Source: Syncephalis plumigaleata
Taxonomy: Eukaryota; Zoopagomycota; Zoopagomycetes; Zoopagales; Piptocephalidaceae
Direction of reading: 5' to 3'
DNA length: 64,000 nt
NCBI GenBank assembly: GCA_025201365.1
Contig: JAIXMF010000002.1
Location: 310,001-374,000 of the forward strand
Notes under the pieces: model-generated
The model's database searches: none
Told to the model about the DNA's origin: nothing
What the model saw: the letters and a program-made list of their open reading frames with translations, nothing else
Program-made: the position numbers and the translations under genes
Shown here: positions 11,377 through 24,272 of the stretch, piece after piece
Layout of the letters: every line of letters begins with the position of its first letter
How positions within the stretch are numbered: position 1 is the stretch's first letter

Positions 11377-14300
11377 ATGTTTTGGCGCTTTGGCTTCAAT
11401 ACTGTATCGACAATTGATCAACTACTGGAGAAGGATGATGTTACGCTCGAGGAATTACTAGATGAAGAAGATTTACTTCAAGAGTGTAAATCACATAATC
11501 TTAAACTCGTGGAATTGTATCCTTACCTTGTAATAGCTAGCTAGCTAGCTAGCACACTCACAAACTATTCATCTATTAATACGATGTTATTTCTTAATTC
11601 TGACTACGTTGCTTTCTTTGTCTAGCTTAAGTGAACCGGTTCAATTGGAAAATACTTAATTACATCATCAACGATAGTGAAGATGAAAAAGAACGTTTAA
11701 AGTAGGCGATAATTACACCGTTAATAGGAAGCTTAAATGTCATATTCATTTGTTGCTGACGCATCGTATTATACGCGCTATCTAGATACCCGTACTTGGC
11801 CTGTGAGGTCATTGCCTGTGAGATATGGTCGGTTTGCGAGGCTATTGTAGACAATCAGGCAATGCTACAGCGATTCTGGAGCTTCCTGAATCGACCTGCA
11901 CCGTTGAATCCTCATCAAGCAAGCTATTTCAGTAAGGTTATTAGTGTCTTGCTTCAAAAGAAAACAATCGAGGTAGGTAGCATACTAATACTAGTGCTAA
12001 TATTATGTACACTCATCTAATTGATTATTTTTACATCGTTTAGGTGTTGAGATTCATTAAATCACAGCCAAATGTACTTTCACGATTCTTGGAGCACATC
12101 GCTACATCAGCAATAATGGATTTATTATTAAAAATAATCAGTATGGAGGAAATCCCAGATGGACATGGTGTGGTTGAGGTACGTATATATACATACATAT
12201 ATATTGGTATATATTGTATTATACGCGTAAACCTAAACTCATCAATTTATGATACTGTTTATTTTATCTAGTGGTTAAACGAAGAAGGATTGATGTCGGC
12301 ATTGATCGGTCGACTGGATCCTAATCTTGATCCTGATGTAAGTTATTCATTATATAGTGTGGCATATTGACTATCTACTAAACTAATCAATTGCAATAAC
12401 CGCGTATGTACCGGTAGATTCATGCTATGGCTGCACAGGTATTATTAGATATCATTACAATATCTCAGTCGAGTAATCCGGAACAACCATCTATTGGTAC
12501 TAACTCGCTTATTTGCGAATTAAAAAGGTAGTGCGAAACTATGAATATACACAGATACATACATAGATATTAATCATTATGGTAAATTAGTGCACCGTGT
12601 GTCATTCGACTAGTCGACTATATGCTCGATCCCAAGGCACCTAATAGTACCTCGACCCTTGTCAATGGTGTCGCTATTTTTATTGAACTAATTCGTCGTA
12701 ATTACAAGTAAGTTATCGCTTATTAATTAGCTACTATTTTACAATAGAAGTTATACAAGATGTTAAGCATTGTTAACACTTTGTTGTTATCATTGCTATT
12801 TAGTGATATGGAAGGAGAGGAGGAGGAGGATATGAATGTACCTCCCGTGGATCTTAGTGATCTAATCCGTGTATTATCGGCACGTCTACCAGAGTTCCAA
12901 CAATTACTTGTTCGACCAAAATCAGTAGTAAGTAAATTGTTATCACTATTATTGCACTTTACTCATACGTTATTATCGTATTTCTTTCTGGATACGATCG
13001 TTAGCCTGAACCCGTAGACACCACCATAGGACGTCGTGTTCCATTGGGATTCGAGCGTCTTCGTGTATGCGAACTATTTGCCGAATTATTACACCTGTCC
13101 AATATGCCGCTACTTAACATGGTGCCTGCTGAAGTAGAATACACCTCCGATAACAATACTACGGCAACAGCAGCAGCAGTAGCAGCAACTACTACGGCAG
13201 AAACGACGCAGTCGAATGATACTACTAATACAGCTGATAAATTGCAAGACTCTCCCAAAAATGAAGATACTACATCGCAATCACCAAATAATGATAACAA
13301 AGAAGGAGAAGAGGAAAGAGAAGGAGAAAAGGCTAGTGCATCAGCATTAAACACCGAGACACAACCATCAGTTACATCGGGAAGCACGCAGGATACAACG
13401 GCAAATAATAATAATTCCAATGCAGCACCGAGCCAATCGTTGCAAGGTGTCACGGCAGGCGATGCGCTTAAGCTTAAATTCATCGAAACAGGCGTGCTCA
13501 CCACATGCCTCGATTTATTCTTTGATTTCCCTTGGAATAACTTCCTACACACGGTGGTGTATGATATGGTGCATCAAGTCACCAATCTGCCCTTGGAACT
13601 TGGTTGCAATCGTGATCTGATTATTTCACTATTTTGCGATGCACGTATTACGCAGAGAATTGCCGAGGCACAGCGTCAGAATGATTACAGTGTTGAACAA
13701 CCCAAGGGTGTACGACTTGGTTATATGGGCCATCTTACCTTTATCGCCGACCAAGTGGTACGTCTACTGGAGCGTTCCATCAACGATTTGGGCAATGACG
13801 TGGAGTCGATCTGTAAAGCGGAAGATTGGCAGGAGTATGTTAGTAAAACATTGCGCGACACTAAGGAACGAGATCGACAACAGCTGGGTGGACAACGACC
13901 CAACACATTGGCAGGCCTATCAATGCTCAATCTAGTTGGTAATGATGACGATGATGACGACGACGATGACGATGATGATGACGATGGCGCCGGTGTTCTA
14001 GGAGGTGCTGGTTCATCAGCTGCCGAACTGGCTAACGATCAGGTGAGCAATAGTGGCATAATATGCTAGTAGCTTTATCAATCTTACTAATAACAATAAC
14101 AATAACAATGCCATTATAAACTAGTTCGCTCGTTATCTTTGTCAACAAATTACAAGTGATCTGCCCGATAAGTTTGGTTCATCCGATGAAGAGGACGACG
14201 ATGACGCGGATGGAGGATGGCTTGGGTGAGTGATATGCAAAGATGATAGTCTATTTACATGAATGTATAATGTAGCATAACTAACCATGATAATGATATA

Positions 14301-15769
14301 AATGATGATAATATTGATAGTGAAGTAGAATTTGATGCAGCTAGCCCATTTGACGTTGATGATAACCTTGTCTCTGTAAGTGGAAAAAACGGAGGACCCC
14401 AATAATAAATCAGGAACTACACAGCTGCTGTATACGTAAATATACATACAATCACAATCTACACCTACCTTTACATCCGCCATACCACATTACATATACA
14501 CATACCTACACATACACCATACACCATACACGCACACAGAGATATAAAAGATGCTGTCATATAAAGGGATTATTGGAGAAAGATAAAAACGAGAGAGTGT
14601 GGCATTGAGGGAAAAGAGAGGAAAAGAGAGCGAGAGACTATACGTGATGATAGTCAAGCAATAGACATGGGTCATGGAGGCATCATTATATAGATATTAA
14701 TAAATGCTCATTTATCATTGTGATTGTGTTTCCATAGGCTGAATTACTTGGACATGCGGCCCCAATACGCTTGGACGTAAAGGATAGTGATGATGTTGAT
14801 GTTGATGATGTTGATGTTGGTGGCAATGAAGACAATGGAGATGATAGTAATGAAGAAGAAAGAGAAGATAATGAAGAAGACGAAGATTTACTCGATAATA
14901 AGGTAGCCTTTTTTTACTATTACGATAGCAAACATTTATAGTTGCTTGATTAATTACTAATGGAATCATTGATGCATCTCTTATACTACCGATTCAACTA
15001 TAGCGATCCTGGGAAAAGGCCAATGCAGGATTATCAGCGTCACCGATGTCGGATGCGTCACTTCGTGGCATGCTCGCTACCTCGTCACATCATAAACATC
15101 GAGTAATATGTCTGCCAATACGAATGCAGCATCGCGAACTACCTCTGATGGACATTTGGTTACAGTGGCAGATTGGGTGATAGGCATGCAACGAAGTGCT
15201 CTCGCCACCAATATTAACACCAATCTATTGGCTGCAGTAGACATGGACGATAATGTCGATGATGATGATGTGGAGATCGAAGAAGAAGAAGAAGAAGAAG
15301 TGGTAGAAGATGACATGCTAGATGGTGACATGTCCGACTTGGCGGAAGGTAGTTTTGGCAGCGAGGATCAAGATCAAATTCGCATATCAGTGGCCATGCA
15401 ACCAACGTTAGATGCCAATGGCGAGGTTAGTCAACTTCAGCTAGATTAATAGTAACTCTTGATTAACTAGCATTATCATTGTTAGACGGTTATACATGAC
15501 TTGTCGGGTGAACTACACATTGTGTCACCGGAATTATCGCCTATTCTATCACCAGTAGATGCACGCGATTTATCGGCAATACTCATGGGAGAGGACAACC
15601 AAGCACGTACCTCAACACCGTTAGCCGATGAAGTACTAGCGAGTGCATTAATCATCAGGACACAATAGCTAATGCAACATCAGCGGATAAAGAAGAGGAT
15701 CAACATTCAACGACGAATGATTCCTTACCAGATGCTGCCGCATCCACATCTTCATCATCACATCCCTAA
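11377..15769 (+). CDS. SAPS-domain protein, regulatory subunit of a Sit4/PP6-type phosphatase
   Basis: It matches the Sit4-associated (SAP/PP6R) family from its first residue: [20 protein letters not shown], then [16 protein letters not shown]. Later landmarks are [64 protein letters not shown]-like [15 protein letters not shown] and [18 protein letters not shown]. About 14 exons are visible, including 11786-11972, 12044-12178 and 12272-12337. A poly-Asp run (about 13944-13985) and acidic tracts fill the C-terminal half, as is usual for the family. The frame slips by one missing base near 11650 (inside QLE-ILNYII), near 15103 and near 15645. If the last slip is an error the protein ends at TAA 15767-15769; if not, at TAG 15666-15668. 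The role inferred from the family is linking Sit4/PP6 to TOR and cell-cycle signalling. Confidence 0.9.
13944..13985 (+). repeat. GAT/GAC triplet run encoding poly-Asp
   Basis: An in-frame run of GAT and GAC codons inside the SAPS-domain gene encodes about 14 consecutive Asp residues. Confidence 0.85.
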
Positions 15770-16258
15770 TCAATCAACATTACTAACTAATCATAACCAA
15801 CTAATTAGCTAACTGATGAGTTAGTTTATTAGTTAATTCAATAGGAAGCAACAACAAGTAATGATGATGATGATGATGATGATGGTTCATTTATCTAGTT
15901 ATTCAGTATTAACGAATCGTTCTAGTAGTATCATTTTATTTTATCAGTGCTTTATTAAAATATATATTTATCTTCTCCATTAGATTTGATTGATATTTAA
16001 TCATCAAATTCACTATAGTTGCTATCACAAATAATCAATATACTATTGCTAGACAATCGAGTATAATGCAACAGCATCAGTAATAATATCAATAATAGTA
16101 ATGACATTTTACAAAAAATAATACGTCTGAAATGATAACATATAAAATATAAATAGGAACTAGATGTGATGCGTTAAGTGTAAGTAAGTATGACGATAGC
16201 ATCATTGAGTTATTGTTACTATTACGATTACTACTAATAGCTAATTTGCAAGATGCGA
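15770..16258. other. intergenic between convergent genes
   Basis: The AT-rich 3' flanks of the SAPS gene (plus) and HIT gene (minus) meet here. There is a GATGAT run at about 15861-15884. No gene is seen. Confidence 0.6.
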
Positions 16259-17010
16259 TTACTTTTGCTTTGCTTTTAGTACTTCTAGCAAATCGACAGC
16301 GTCCATATACCAACGACGACCCGGTTGGTATTTCAATGATCTGAAGCGAGATTTAAAGGGTGTAACAATGAAATGCATATGTAAATGGCGTACACTCGTG
16401 AATGGTGGACGATGAAAACCAATACTAATATGACGGACAATGAGTCAATGAGTCAACGTTGTTATGATACGATTAATGACAATGTTATTGTAAACTTACC
16501 GTGCTTTTGCTGGGTCCTGACCCAGTTCCACTAATAAACGTTTACCAAGATCCATCATATTGCTTACTATACATAGCATTGTCATTAGTATTACTAGTGT
16601 CTATCTATCTATCTATCTATCTATCATTGATGCCTACCTAGTTCTACATGTTGACTTGATAGTTCTTTAACGGAACCTGTAAATACAAACGTGGATAGGA
16701 TGATTAGCACACGTGTACCATGCTTCTAGGAATGTAAATGGAATGCGTGCATCCATGTATCGACTAATAATGGCAATCAACATCACAACACCTACCAACA
16801 TGTTCTCGTGGTACAACTAGAAGATGCATAGCACCAGCGGGTGCGCGGTCATGAAATGCCACTAATGTATCGTCCTACAACAAGTTGAATTGAATAAGTA
16901 AAAAACAAGAATGCCACTTGTAACTATTTCTATCCTACCTGATAAATGACATTAAAGCCCAAATCTTTATCGATATTACAGAAAGCGCAGCTACGCCGTG
17001 ATTTAAACAT
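16259..17010 (-). CDS. HIT-family protein (HINT3/aprataxin-like nucleotide hydrolase)
   Basis: Read from 17010, the protein starts MFKSRRSCAFCNIDKD and continues FNVIYQDDTLVAFHDRAPAG, HLLVVPREHV, a short exon with MMDLGKRLLVELGQDPAKAR, and the histidine triad RHLHMHFIV (H-x-H-x-H). It ends EVLKAKQK with TAA at 16259-16261. Four introns are visible. The CxFC pair near the N terminus and the triad fit the HINT branch, which hydrolyses nucleoside phosphoramidates or adenylylated substrates. Its length, about 160 aa, is usual for a single HIT domain. An inverted-repeat element lies about 450 bp upstream. The family is certain; the subfamily is less so. Confidence 0.88.
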
Positions 17011-17460
17011 GTTTTAACTTGTGCTTGAAAGTAGCGTTGGTGATTCGGATTCAATGGCTTGCGTCTAATTAACACGCACACACACACAGCACTCAACAAA
17101 CAGGTGCGTGTATTTTGTAGGTAACAATAAAGGAATAATAAGGAATTAAAGAGAAATAACGCAATGTTAATGCGAGTGAATACACTTTATCGGTGTAGAC
17201 GGTTGCAACACAAGGCGAACGATGCTTAGAATAAATGAAATGAATATGCTTCACGAACGACAAGGTGGAGGACACAGTAAGAAGAAGGTAAGAAAAGGAA
17301 GGAAAGAGGAGGAGGAAAAAAGGGAGCACCAACCACACTCGTGACAGTTGACATTGGCATCGCTGTCCATGCTGTCCTCGTTTTGTTACAGAATCGTATG
17401 TACAGATGCAGCACATTATTCATACATGAAGTTGGCATCTCTATCCATTCGATATGTTAT

Positions 17461-17834
17461 CATTTAGAGATGTGAAAGCAATAGCATCACGGATCAATTA
17501 GTACCTGTGTTTTGGTTCGTTGTTGTACTAGTCCTTCATTTCTTGGATGGTTAGAGGTAGCAACACTTTACTTGAATCTAACTGAAATTCCGGCTCCCCT
17601 CCAAATACTAGGAATAATCTGAATAAAGGTCAGACATGCTGCCATATCCCGATTTCATAAATGATACTCGAATCTTTTACCATTCATGTCATCTTTACAA
17701 TTCTGATGTGTGCATCTAATAGATTAATGAGGTTACAGCAAAGTGTCGTTACCTATAAACAATACAATAACGAACCAAAATACAAGTAACAACTCATCCG
17801 TGATGCTATTGCTATACTTTTACATCTATGAATG
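17461..17834 (-). mobile_element. MITE-like element, copy 2
   Basis: This copy is inverted relative to the one at 3869-4223. Its left end (GAGATGTGAAAGCAATAGC) and right end (GCTATTGCTATACTTTTACATC) are inverted repeats that both carry CATCACGGAT or its complement. The terminal repeats extend over about 60 bp, including TTTTGGTTCGTT. The interior shares long blocks with copy 1 but also carries changes such as CCGGCTCCCCTCC, so the copies are not recent twins. No coding capacity. Confidence 0.78.
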
Positions 17835-18909
17835 CGTGAGCGTTATTGCTTTTATTCATATTATCATCAACGTACTTATTATTAGATAATAAATGGGAAA
17901 TAACAGTTTTAAAAATAACATAGTGAAACAGAAATCTGACTCACATGCACGCATACACGCATGCACGTATAGATTGGCTTGACCGTGTGTGTTGTTATCC
18001 ACGCCAAGCTTATTCTCCTCTTTCTCAATCTCATCTCATCTCATCTCATCTCATCTCTCAATCTCACTTCTATTGTTACTTTACAATTGGCACTATTTGT
18101 GTCTTCCCTCTTTTCTTTCCATTCTTCTCGTCTGCATCCTACAGTGTGCTCAATCTATATAGTCTACGCGCACGTTTAGCCATATCGTCGCTGCCGCTAT
18201 TGTTCGATCTACTTTTGTCATGTAAGCATTGCTTCTATTCGAGTTTCTCCTATAATCTCCCTTCTCGTCGTAAGATCAGTGTCTAGTTCACTGTCTCGTC
18301 TGTCGTTCGACGTCTACACATATGCTCGTGTGCCCTAGTGTTTGATGTTAGTAAACATGTAGCAGTGATACTAGTTACAACATAACTAGTGCTACAAGAC
18401 ACGATGAGATTATCATGTCACCTTGTGAGATCGGCAACTACGTGCATCATATCGCATAGCTTGATTTGTAATATGAATGGAGAAATACACGCACGTATAT
18501 ATCGAATAATTACACCTATCAAGATTATACCAAAGGACGATTTAGGTATATTATCATGATCGTTGTTAGTGAAAATCGTTCGAGGAAGATACTTTTGGGC
18601 GTTGAACGGGATATATGTGTATGTGTATATTATGCATAGAAGACGCAACATATTGATCATACTGATGGCACGTGTGTATTGTACGGACGACGACTACAAC
18701 GACTACGACAATGACAATGACGACGAGGAATATAAGGGGATTTATTTTCTTTGCATGCTCTCACTTTTATAATGTCATCGAATTCCACACTAATCTCTTA
18801 CTCTGATGTTGATGATGACTTGTTGTCACGCATACATGTGTACTAATCACATTTACATACAAAAAGTCAATATCGCAAATCCTCATCTTTCTCTTTAGCA
18901 GCTATCAAC
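17835..18909. other. upstream region of the FoP-domain gene
   Basis: No conserved gene. It contains a perfect pentamer repeat (TCTCA, about 18025-18060) and pyrimidine-rich stretches that could be promoter or leader sequence. Open frames are short and not conserved-looking. Confidence 0.45.
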
Positions 18910-19662
18910 ATGGTAAGCGCTCGCAATCGTACTCGCAATCCACGCGCTGGCGGTAGACCAGGACAAGGGGCCGAGGTCAGTCCGGCCGATCAACCGCGCC
19001 AACTAGCAGCAATACAGCATCCGGAGACTCCAAGTCAGTGTTTTCGTCGCTGAGCGACCGGTACGTCTTTATTCCTCTACTGTTGCAGGACAGGTGATGG
19101 TCTTTACGACTACATAGTAGAGATCATACACACACATATATATGCATATATTAGTAACAAACGTGCTTACATTGAATTGGTCCGATATATATATATATAT
19201 TGACAATCGTGGTTATTATCATTAATAATCATTAATAATCATTATCCATGATGACGACGACCATCATCATTCCCGTATATTGATTGATTGCATAGATTCC
19301 AACAGATAGCTCAACAGCGTGTCTCGCACGCTCAGACGATGAAGCCCAAGCCCGAGTCTAAACTTCGTCTAGCACCGCAGCTAGGCGCTAAAGTGCAAGG
19401 TCGACAGCAACAGAAGCTTCGAGCGGCTCCCGGACAACGACCCACCAACGCTAGTCGAATGGCGACACGTGGACGCGGACGCGGTGCCGGTCGTAATCAA
19501 CGAGGTGGTGCCAGTCGTCGAGGTACCAATAAACCGGTGTCCAAAGAGCAACTGGACCGGGAATTGGACAACTATATCATGCGTGACAGCGAACTTGCAC
19601 GCACCAAGTTAGACAACGACTTGGACGCCTATATGGCGGATGTTCAAACTGAAGGCAATTAA
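18910..19662 (+). CDS. FoP/CHTOP-like RNA-binding adaptor with C-terminal duplication motif
   Basis: The C-terminal half is diagnostic: an RG-rich block (ATRGRGRGAGRNQRGG) followed by two copies of a short Asp/Leu motif, DRELDNYIMRD and DNDLDAYMADV, typical of the FoP C-terminal duplication found in CHTOP and THO/TREX mRNA-export adaptors. The first exon ends SSLSDR at a GTACGT donor near 19061 and joins FQQIAQQR at about 19298. The start at 18910 is followed directly by GTAAGC. Either a 44-nt intron splits the gene right after ATG (then MTRTRGRGQSG) or the exon carries a one-base slip in a GGGG run (then MVSARNRTRNPRAG). Both give an Arg/Gly-rich N terminus. It is likely nuclear, in mRNA export. 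Confidence 0.75.
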
Positions 19663-19947
19663 CAACTTTGTTATGTCCTTCTTCTTCTGAAGACACATAT
19701 ACATACATATCTACCTAGTACAGCAAGCAGCTAGCTACATAATCACTTGTGATCCACACTCTACATTATTAGTGTTGTCGCATTTGCCATATTCAATACA
19801 CGAGTAGTATTCCTATACCAATCGAGACTGTTAGGTTTCAATTTTCTTATAAATAAACTTTGGTGAAAATGAAAGTACGCATTTCGATGTTGATATTCCT
19901 TGTATTTGATTTACGATTACATACAAATTGTTGCGTTAGAAATGACG

Positions 19948-20003
19948 ATAACAAAAGTTAATGACTAACAATGCTAACTGATTGGAAAGTTCCTGTATTA
20001 TTT
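19948..20003 (+). repeat. dispersed short repeat, copy A
   Basis: Contains AGTTAATGACTAACAATGCT followed by AACTGATTGGAAAG. Related copies lie at about 28201-28264, 30183-30246 (inverted), 31123-31190 and, in part, 26277-26300 (inverted). It lies about 40 bp beyond the fungalysin stop codon. Confidence 0.6.
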
Positions 20004-20040
20004 ATTTGCAAAGCTTTGTTATTTTTATTATTATCGCAGT

Positions 20041-22160
20041 TTAGAAAGCAACAGCATCATGAAGCAGATGACTATATCCCATGCATGCCTTTGGAATAGT
20101 AAAATCGTCTACAATACTATCGAAGAAGCCTTCCCTTCTCGCTTCGATACCAACACCACGCTTTGCGAAAGCAGTGTATATCTCGCACCTATATTTACCG
20201 TCGGTCAACGTTTGATCGGCCATAATAAGTGCTTCACGGCCCTGGATAAAAGTAGGATTACATGGTGATAGCTGCATGGCGCTAACTATCAATTGCATAG
20301 TATATGTATTGCTCGCCTCTAGACTTGCTGTTCTTATATCATTCGAGAACCGCTTCATTGTGTTGTGGATATTGCGTTGCATCTGATAAAGGATATTCCC
20401 CCAGATAATGCCCGTGTCGTGGATATCGCCCCATCCCCATTTGTTGAAAAAGCTATAGGTGGCCTCGTTCGCTTCTTTACTTAGCGCGTATGGCAGCTTA
20501 CGAATACCGCCCGGTTTAACGTATGTGCCCAGCTTAAATTGAGTGTGATCATCGTCCGTTTCCTTCATACGAACCCACATGGCTACGAAATCGCTCCAGC
20601 CCTCGCCCATACTTTTACTCTCGTGCGTGCTGAGACAGTCGGGATTGGCCGGTCCACCGACTAATCTTTTGGATAAGCCGTGGGTGAGCTCGTGCATAAG
20701 CACATCGTTATCGAATGCAGTGTCATATTGCTTGTCCCCCTCCTTTAATAGACCGAGCGCCATAATTCCGTGCTTGCCGTCAGCGTGCGTTATGAAAAAC
20801 GCGTTCTTACCAACTTCTTCATTTTGAACGACCACCTGGACGGAGTCGTTTCCGAGGCCACCTTCATCAAATTGTCCATTTGAAAATTACCGGCATATTC
20901 GACAAATCCATAGCGATGGAATATATCATGCGCCATATTCGTTACGTAAAATGCATTCGTGACTGCCGCGCCACCATTCTCTCGTGGTGATTTGTCAGGA
21001 TCAAAGGGAAGATCGTATTCATTGGTGATGGAAGTGGGCATGATCGCGGGGAGACGTCGTACTTCATCGTCTACTATCGCAACCATTGCGTTATTGCCAT
21101 CGGTCGCCTCTGAACGGACTTTTTTTATCGTATGCCAGCCATCCCGAGAGGCATTAGACAAGTGTGGATTAACTAATGTTTTCAATCCCTCCACTTGAAC
21201 ATTGGCAACGCCTACTGGAACAGCATTGTAGCTGGCAGCAGATGCCCAATCAATCACACTTAGCAGCTTTTGACCATAGATAGATACATGTACCTTAAAA
21301 TTATTGATACCCATATTTATAATGAACTCCCAGGCAGGCACGAGAATACCTCGTTCGTCGTGAATATACACTTGTTTTGAGTTCACATCGCTAACAGCTA
21401 GCGGTACATTCTTGATAATGAACATTTCAGCATTGCCGTCCTTTTGCTGCGCTTTCACAATGTTGAGGGCCATTGGCGTGATCGGCTTGTTTATATACTT
21501 GTAGAATACGGCTAATGCCGTCTTTTGCGAGGTCATCATTTGATCTATCGGCAATTGTGGCCATGGTCTTGATTGTGCATGTGCTCGTTTGTAGGCAGTC
21601 TCGCTATACGCGATGATCTGCTTGCTCTTGTTGATATGTACGGCAATGTCGCCATTTGCAATTTCAATTCCTTTTACATGTTGCTTATAGTAAGCATGTC
21701 TAATTCCATGTTTCGTCACATACGAACTTCTAGGGCTATATTCCATCACCTTCAAATAGTTATGGATAAACGCATCGGCTATTTTTGCTGGATCTCCAAT
21801 AGGCTTGAGACTTTTGCCAACTGGTATTAGATGTGGATAATTGGCGATTGTCCTATAGGTCGGCAGTGGCCTACCGACAAATTGCTTTACATCGATGTAT
21901 GGATTTAGCTTGAGCCTGGGCATACTTTTTGGTAGTTTTGATGATATACGCGCTTTTCGAGGATTGAAGCCACGCGGTAAGGGAATGTTGGAGGTGGTGG
22001 CTACAGACATGGATTGTTGAAGTTTTGGTGGTGGCAGTCGTTGAGGTGCTTTGAGATTATCGGTAGATTGCATTTTTCGTGGTACATCATCTGCCGTAAT
22101 TGTGCTAGCAGCATTCACGACTGCCAGTAAAGCACAAGTAAGTTGCCAGTTGAGTTGCAT
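20041..22160 (-). CDS. fungalysin, secreted M36 zinc metallopeptidase
   Basis: A single-exon gene of about 700 codons. A signal peptide (MQLNWQLTCALLAVVNAAS) is followed by a long propeptide with the FTP-type region (AFIHNYLKVMEYSPRSSYVT, VKGIEIANGDIAVHINKSK). The catalytic domain carries the zinc motif HELTH at about 20687-20701, a GGPANPDCLSTHESKSMGEG stretch and GEGWSDF supplying the third ligand. The frame slips by one missing base near 20868, inside the conserved DN-FDEGGLGNDSVQ block. Two overlapping frames together cover the whole family, so a sequence error is likely. Fungalysins are secreted proteases that self-process and degrade extracellular protein; in fungi that feed on hosts they serve nutrition or invasion. 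A subtilase-like gene lies about 2 kb beyond its 5' end. Confidence 0.93.
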
Positions 22161-23625
22161 GCTGATCTACTATGAGATGATTGTAAAGAATGGCTTACGA
22201 AGACTTGTTCGTAAAGATGATGATGCGTACTTGTATGATTGTATGATTGTATGATTGTATGGTTGTATGATTGTATGATTGTGATATCGAATTATACAAC
22301 AACTAGCAGCCTATATATATACATACTCGAGAGCAATCTATGCCATCAATGTAATACTCGCTATGACCAATACCAGTATTCTGAAGGTCAATGCACGTTA
22401 TAGGGGCTACCACCTCAACGTCATGAAACATCCCTTCTACGAAGGAGCACAAGTATACAATCAAACAGATACGTGAATTCATATCATAAGCATGCTACCT
22501 ATCAGCACTAGTTCCGTATCTCCGGTTTGGAATTCAATGCAGTGTCTAGCTACTTCCGACAATATGCACCTGGATTAATATCATGCGTATTCAACCAACA
22601 GAAAAGCAATAGAACACGTATAAATGAATGTACTATTTTATTAATCTACGTAGCATTCAATAGCTTCTTTATAGACTTTGACATGGTATTATTTAGTAAT
22701 TGTAAGATTTATTCGTGTATTTCAACCTTGGTCGACACGTCATAAGTAGGTCGTTTCACGTATGCATGTCCGATGGGTGCCTATTTTAAATCAAGTTGTT
22801 TCCAAATTTGTTACAAATACTTTGACAACATCTTAGCGTGGATCATGTAAAATGAAAGCGAATTCATAAAAGTATCAGGATTTGCGTTTCATAATAGCAT
22901 GTTGAAATAAAACAAAAAGATAATACAACACTAATTTATAATCTAGCTTCTAACAGGAGGAATCAATCAGACGGATGTCGTTTCGTATCGCTTTCAGCTG
23001 AAACATGCTATGACAATCGCATTTGTAATATTAGCTATCAGCGTTTTTACATGTCGCATGCTAATGATAGTCGAATGGACATATACATCTGTCTACGATC
23101 TATTGATTTACTATCTTTATTCCAGGTATGGATTGATTTACATGCCAATCTATACTCATATACATGATATTCAATACAATGACAATAGCAAGTGTATGAT
23201 GGTTGTAGCAGGTGTACGCGTCATTATTGACGGGATATCTCAATAGCTACTGAAATAGCGGTAAACTGTACATTCAAGCACTTTTCCGTTCATACGGTAA
23301 CACAACTTGGCAGACATTCATCATTCATTTGATCGGTACTGATCTGCTCGGTGTACTCCCTACAAGCAGTAGATTGACCATTCAGCTATACCAATATCCG
23401 CCATCATCACCAGCATCATCATCATCACGGCTATAAATCAAGCACATTTTGACACACTCAGCTTGTCATCTTCATACTCACTCTTCTACTCTAGCTACTA
23501 CTACTACTACTATCGCTACTCGTATATACCACTGCCTTATATTATCGTTCTATTATACTCTCACACTTTCTACTCTCGTTATAGTCTGTTTATCTGTCTA
23601 TCCATTCCTCTAGGCCAACATCAAC
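22161..23625. other. intergenic between divergent secreted-protein genes
   Basis: Shared upstream region of the fungalysin (minus) and a small secreted protein (plus). It holds an 8-bp minisatellite and, near 23492-23512, a CTA-triplet tract. No supportable gene is seen. Confidence 0.5.
22231..22282 (+). repeat. 8-bp minisatellite (unit TTGTATGA)
   Basis: About six tandem units of TTGTATGA with one variant unit, about 70-120 bp upstream of the fungalysin start codon. Confidence 0.85.
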
Positions 23626-24111
23626 ATGAAGCTCTCTGCCGTTATCGCTATTGCCGTCGCCGTTGTCGCTCTCACTAGTCTGGTCGCTGTTGAAGCTAAT
23701 TCCAATAGGATACGTTGTGCTTCTGCCGAAGCAAGCGTGAAGACTGAATCCGATCGAATCCCCTCCAAAGGCGGTGATCGAGCCTCCAAAGGCATCCCCA
23801 TGGTCGAGGTTAATCAAGCAAGACAAGGACATCATCAAGTAGATATTATAGGTATTCAAGTCAAGAATGGATTGGTGCAAGACCCTCATTTAGTGTCCAT
23901 GCCATTCAAGTCATTATTCCTTGGTACAACAACAACAAGTATATCTACAAGATCATCATTCAATCATTTATTGAATAAATATGTTTATTCTGACCATTAC
24001 AACAACAACAACAATAATGCTTCGTCTTGCTCTATATCTTGTGATGCTATCCATTTCAAATTATTACTAAACATAGACATGCATGCAGTACTAAACCTGC
24101 AAAAGTATTAA
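23626..24111 (+). CDS. small secreted protein, unknown function
   Basis: ATG at 23626 opens a clear signal peptide (MKLSAVIAIAVAVVALTSLV, then AVEA cleavage site). The mature part begins NSNRIRCASAEASVKTESDR and carries two ASK/PSKG-like repeats. The open frame runs 161 codons, but beyond about 23820 it becomes AT-rich and low-complexity, so the true protein may be 60-80 aa with an intron or 3' UTR after that. A TATA-like, triplet-rich leader lies upstream. The next gene downstream encodes a subtilase-like protein. No homologue is recognised; effector-like by composition only. Confidence 0.5.
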   Translation: MKLSAVIAIAVAVVALTSLVAVEANSNRIRCASAEASVKTESDRIPSKGGDRASKGIPMVEVNQARQGHHQVDIIGIQVKNGLVQDPHLVSMPFKSLFLGTTTTSISTRSSFNHLLNKYVYSDHYNNNNNNASSCSISCDAIHFKLLLNIDMHAVLNLQKY

Positions 24112-24272
24112 AATGATTGAAAAAACGTGAATGTACCAAGATAGTAGGTAACATATGAATGATGGTCAATTATGGAAAGCAGCACCTGCATATAGAAAGA
24201 ACCCAGTTCTACGGGCAATATTTTTATCGTCATTCCTCTTTTCTTCATTAATTTTTTTATTAATCTTTAACC

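Noticed and set aside
13001-13552. 183-codon minus-strand frame inside the SAPS gene
   Set aside because: It mirrors the low-complexity Thr/Ala/Asn stretch of the plus-strand coding exon and has no domain.
17945-18286. 113-codon frame upstream of the FoP-like gene
   Set aside because: It spans a TCTCA pentamer repeat and pyrimidine-rich DNA; more like promoter or leader sequence than protein.
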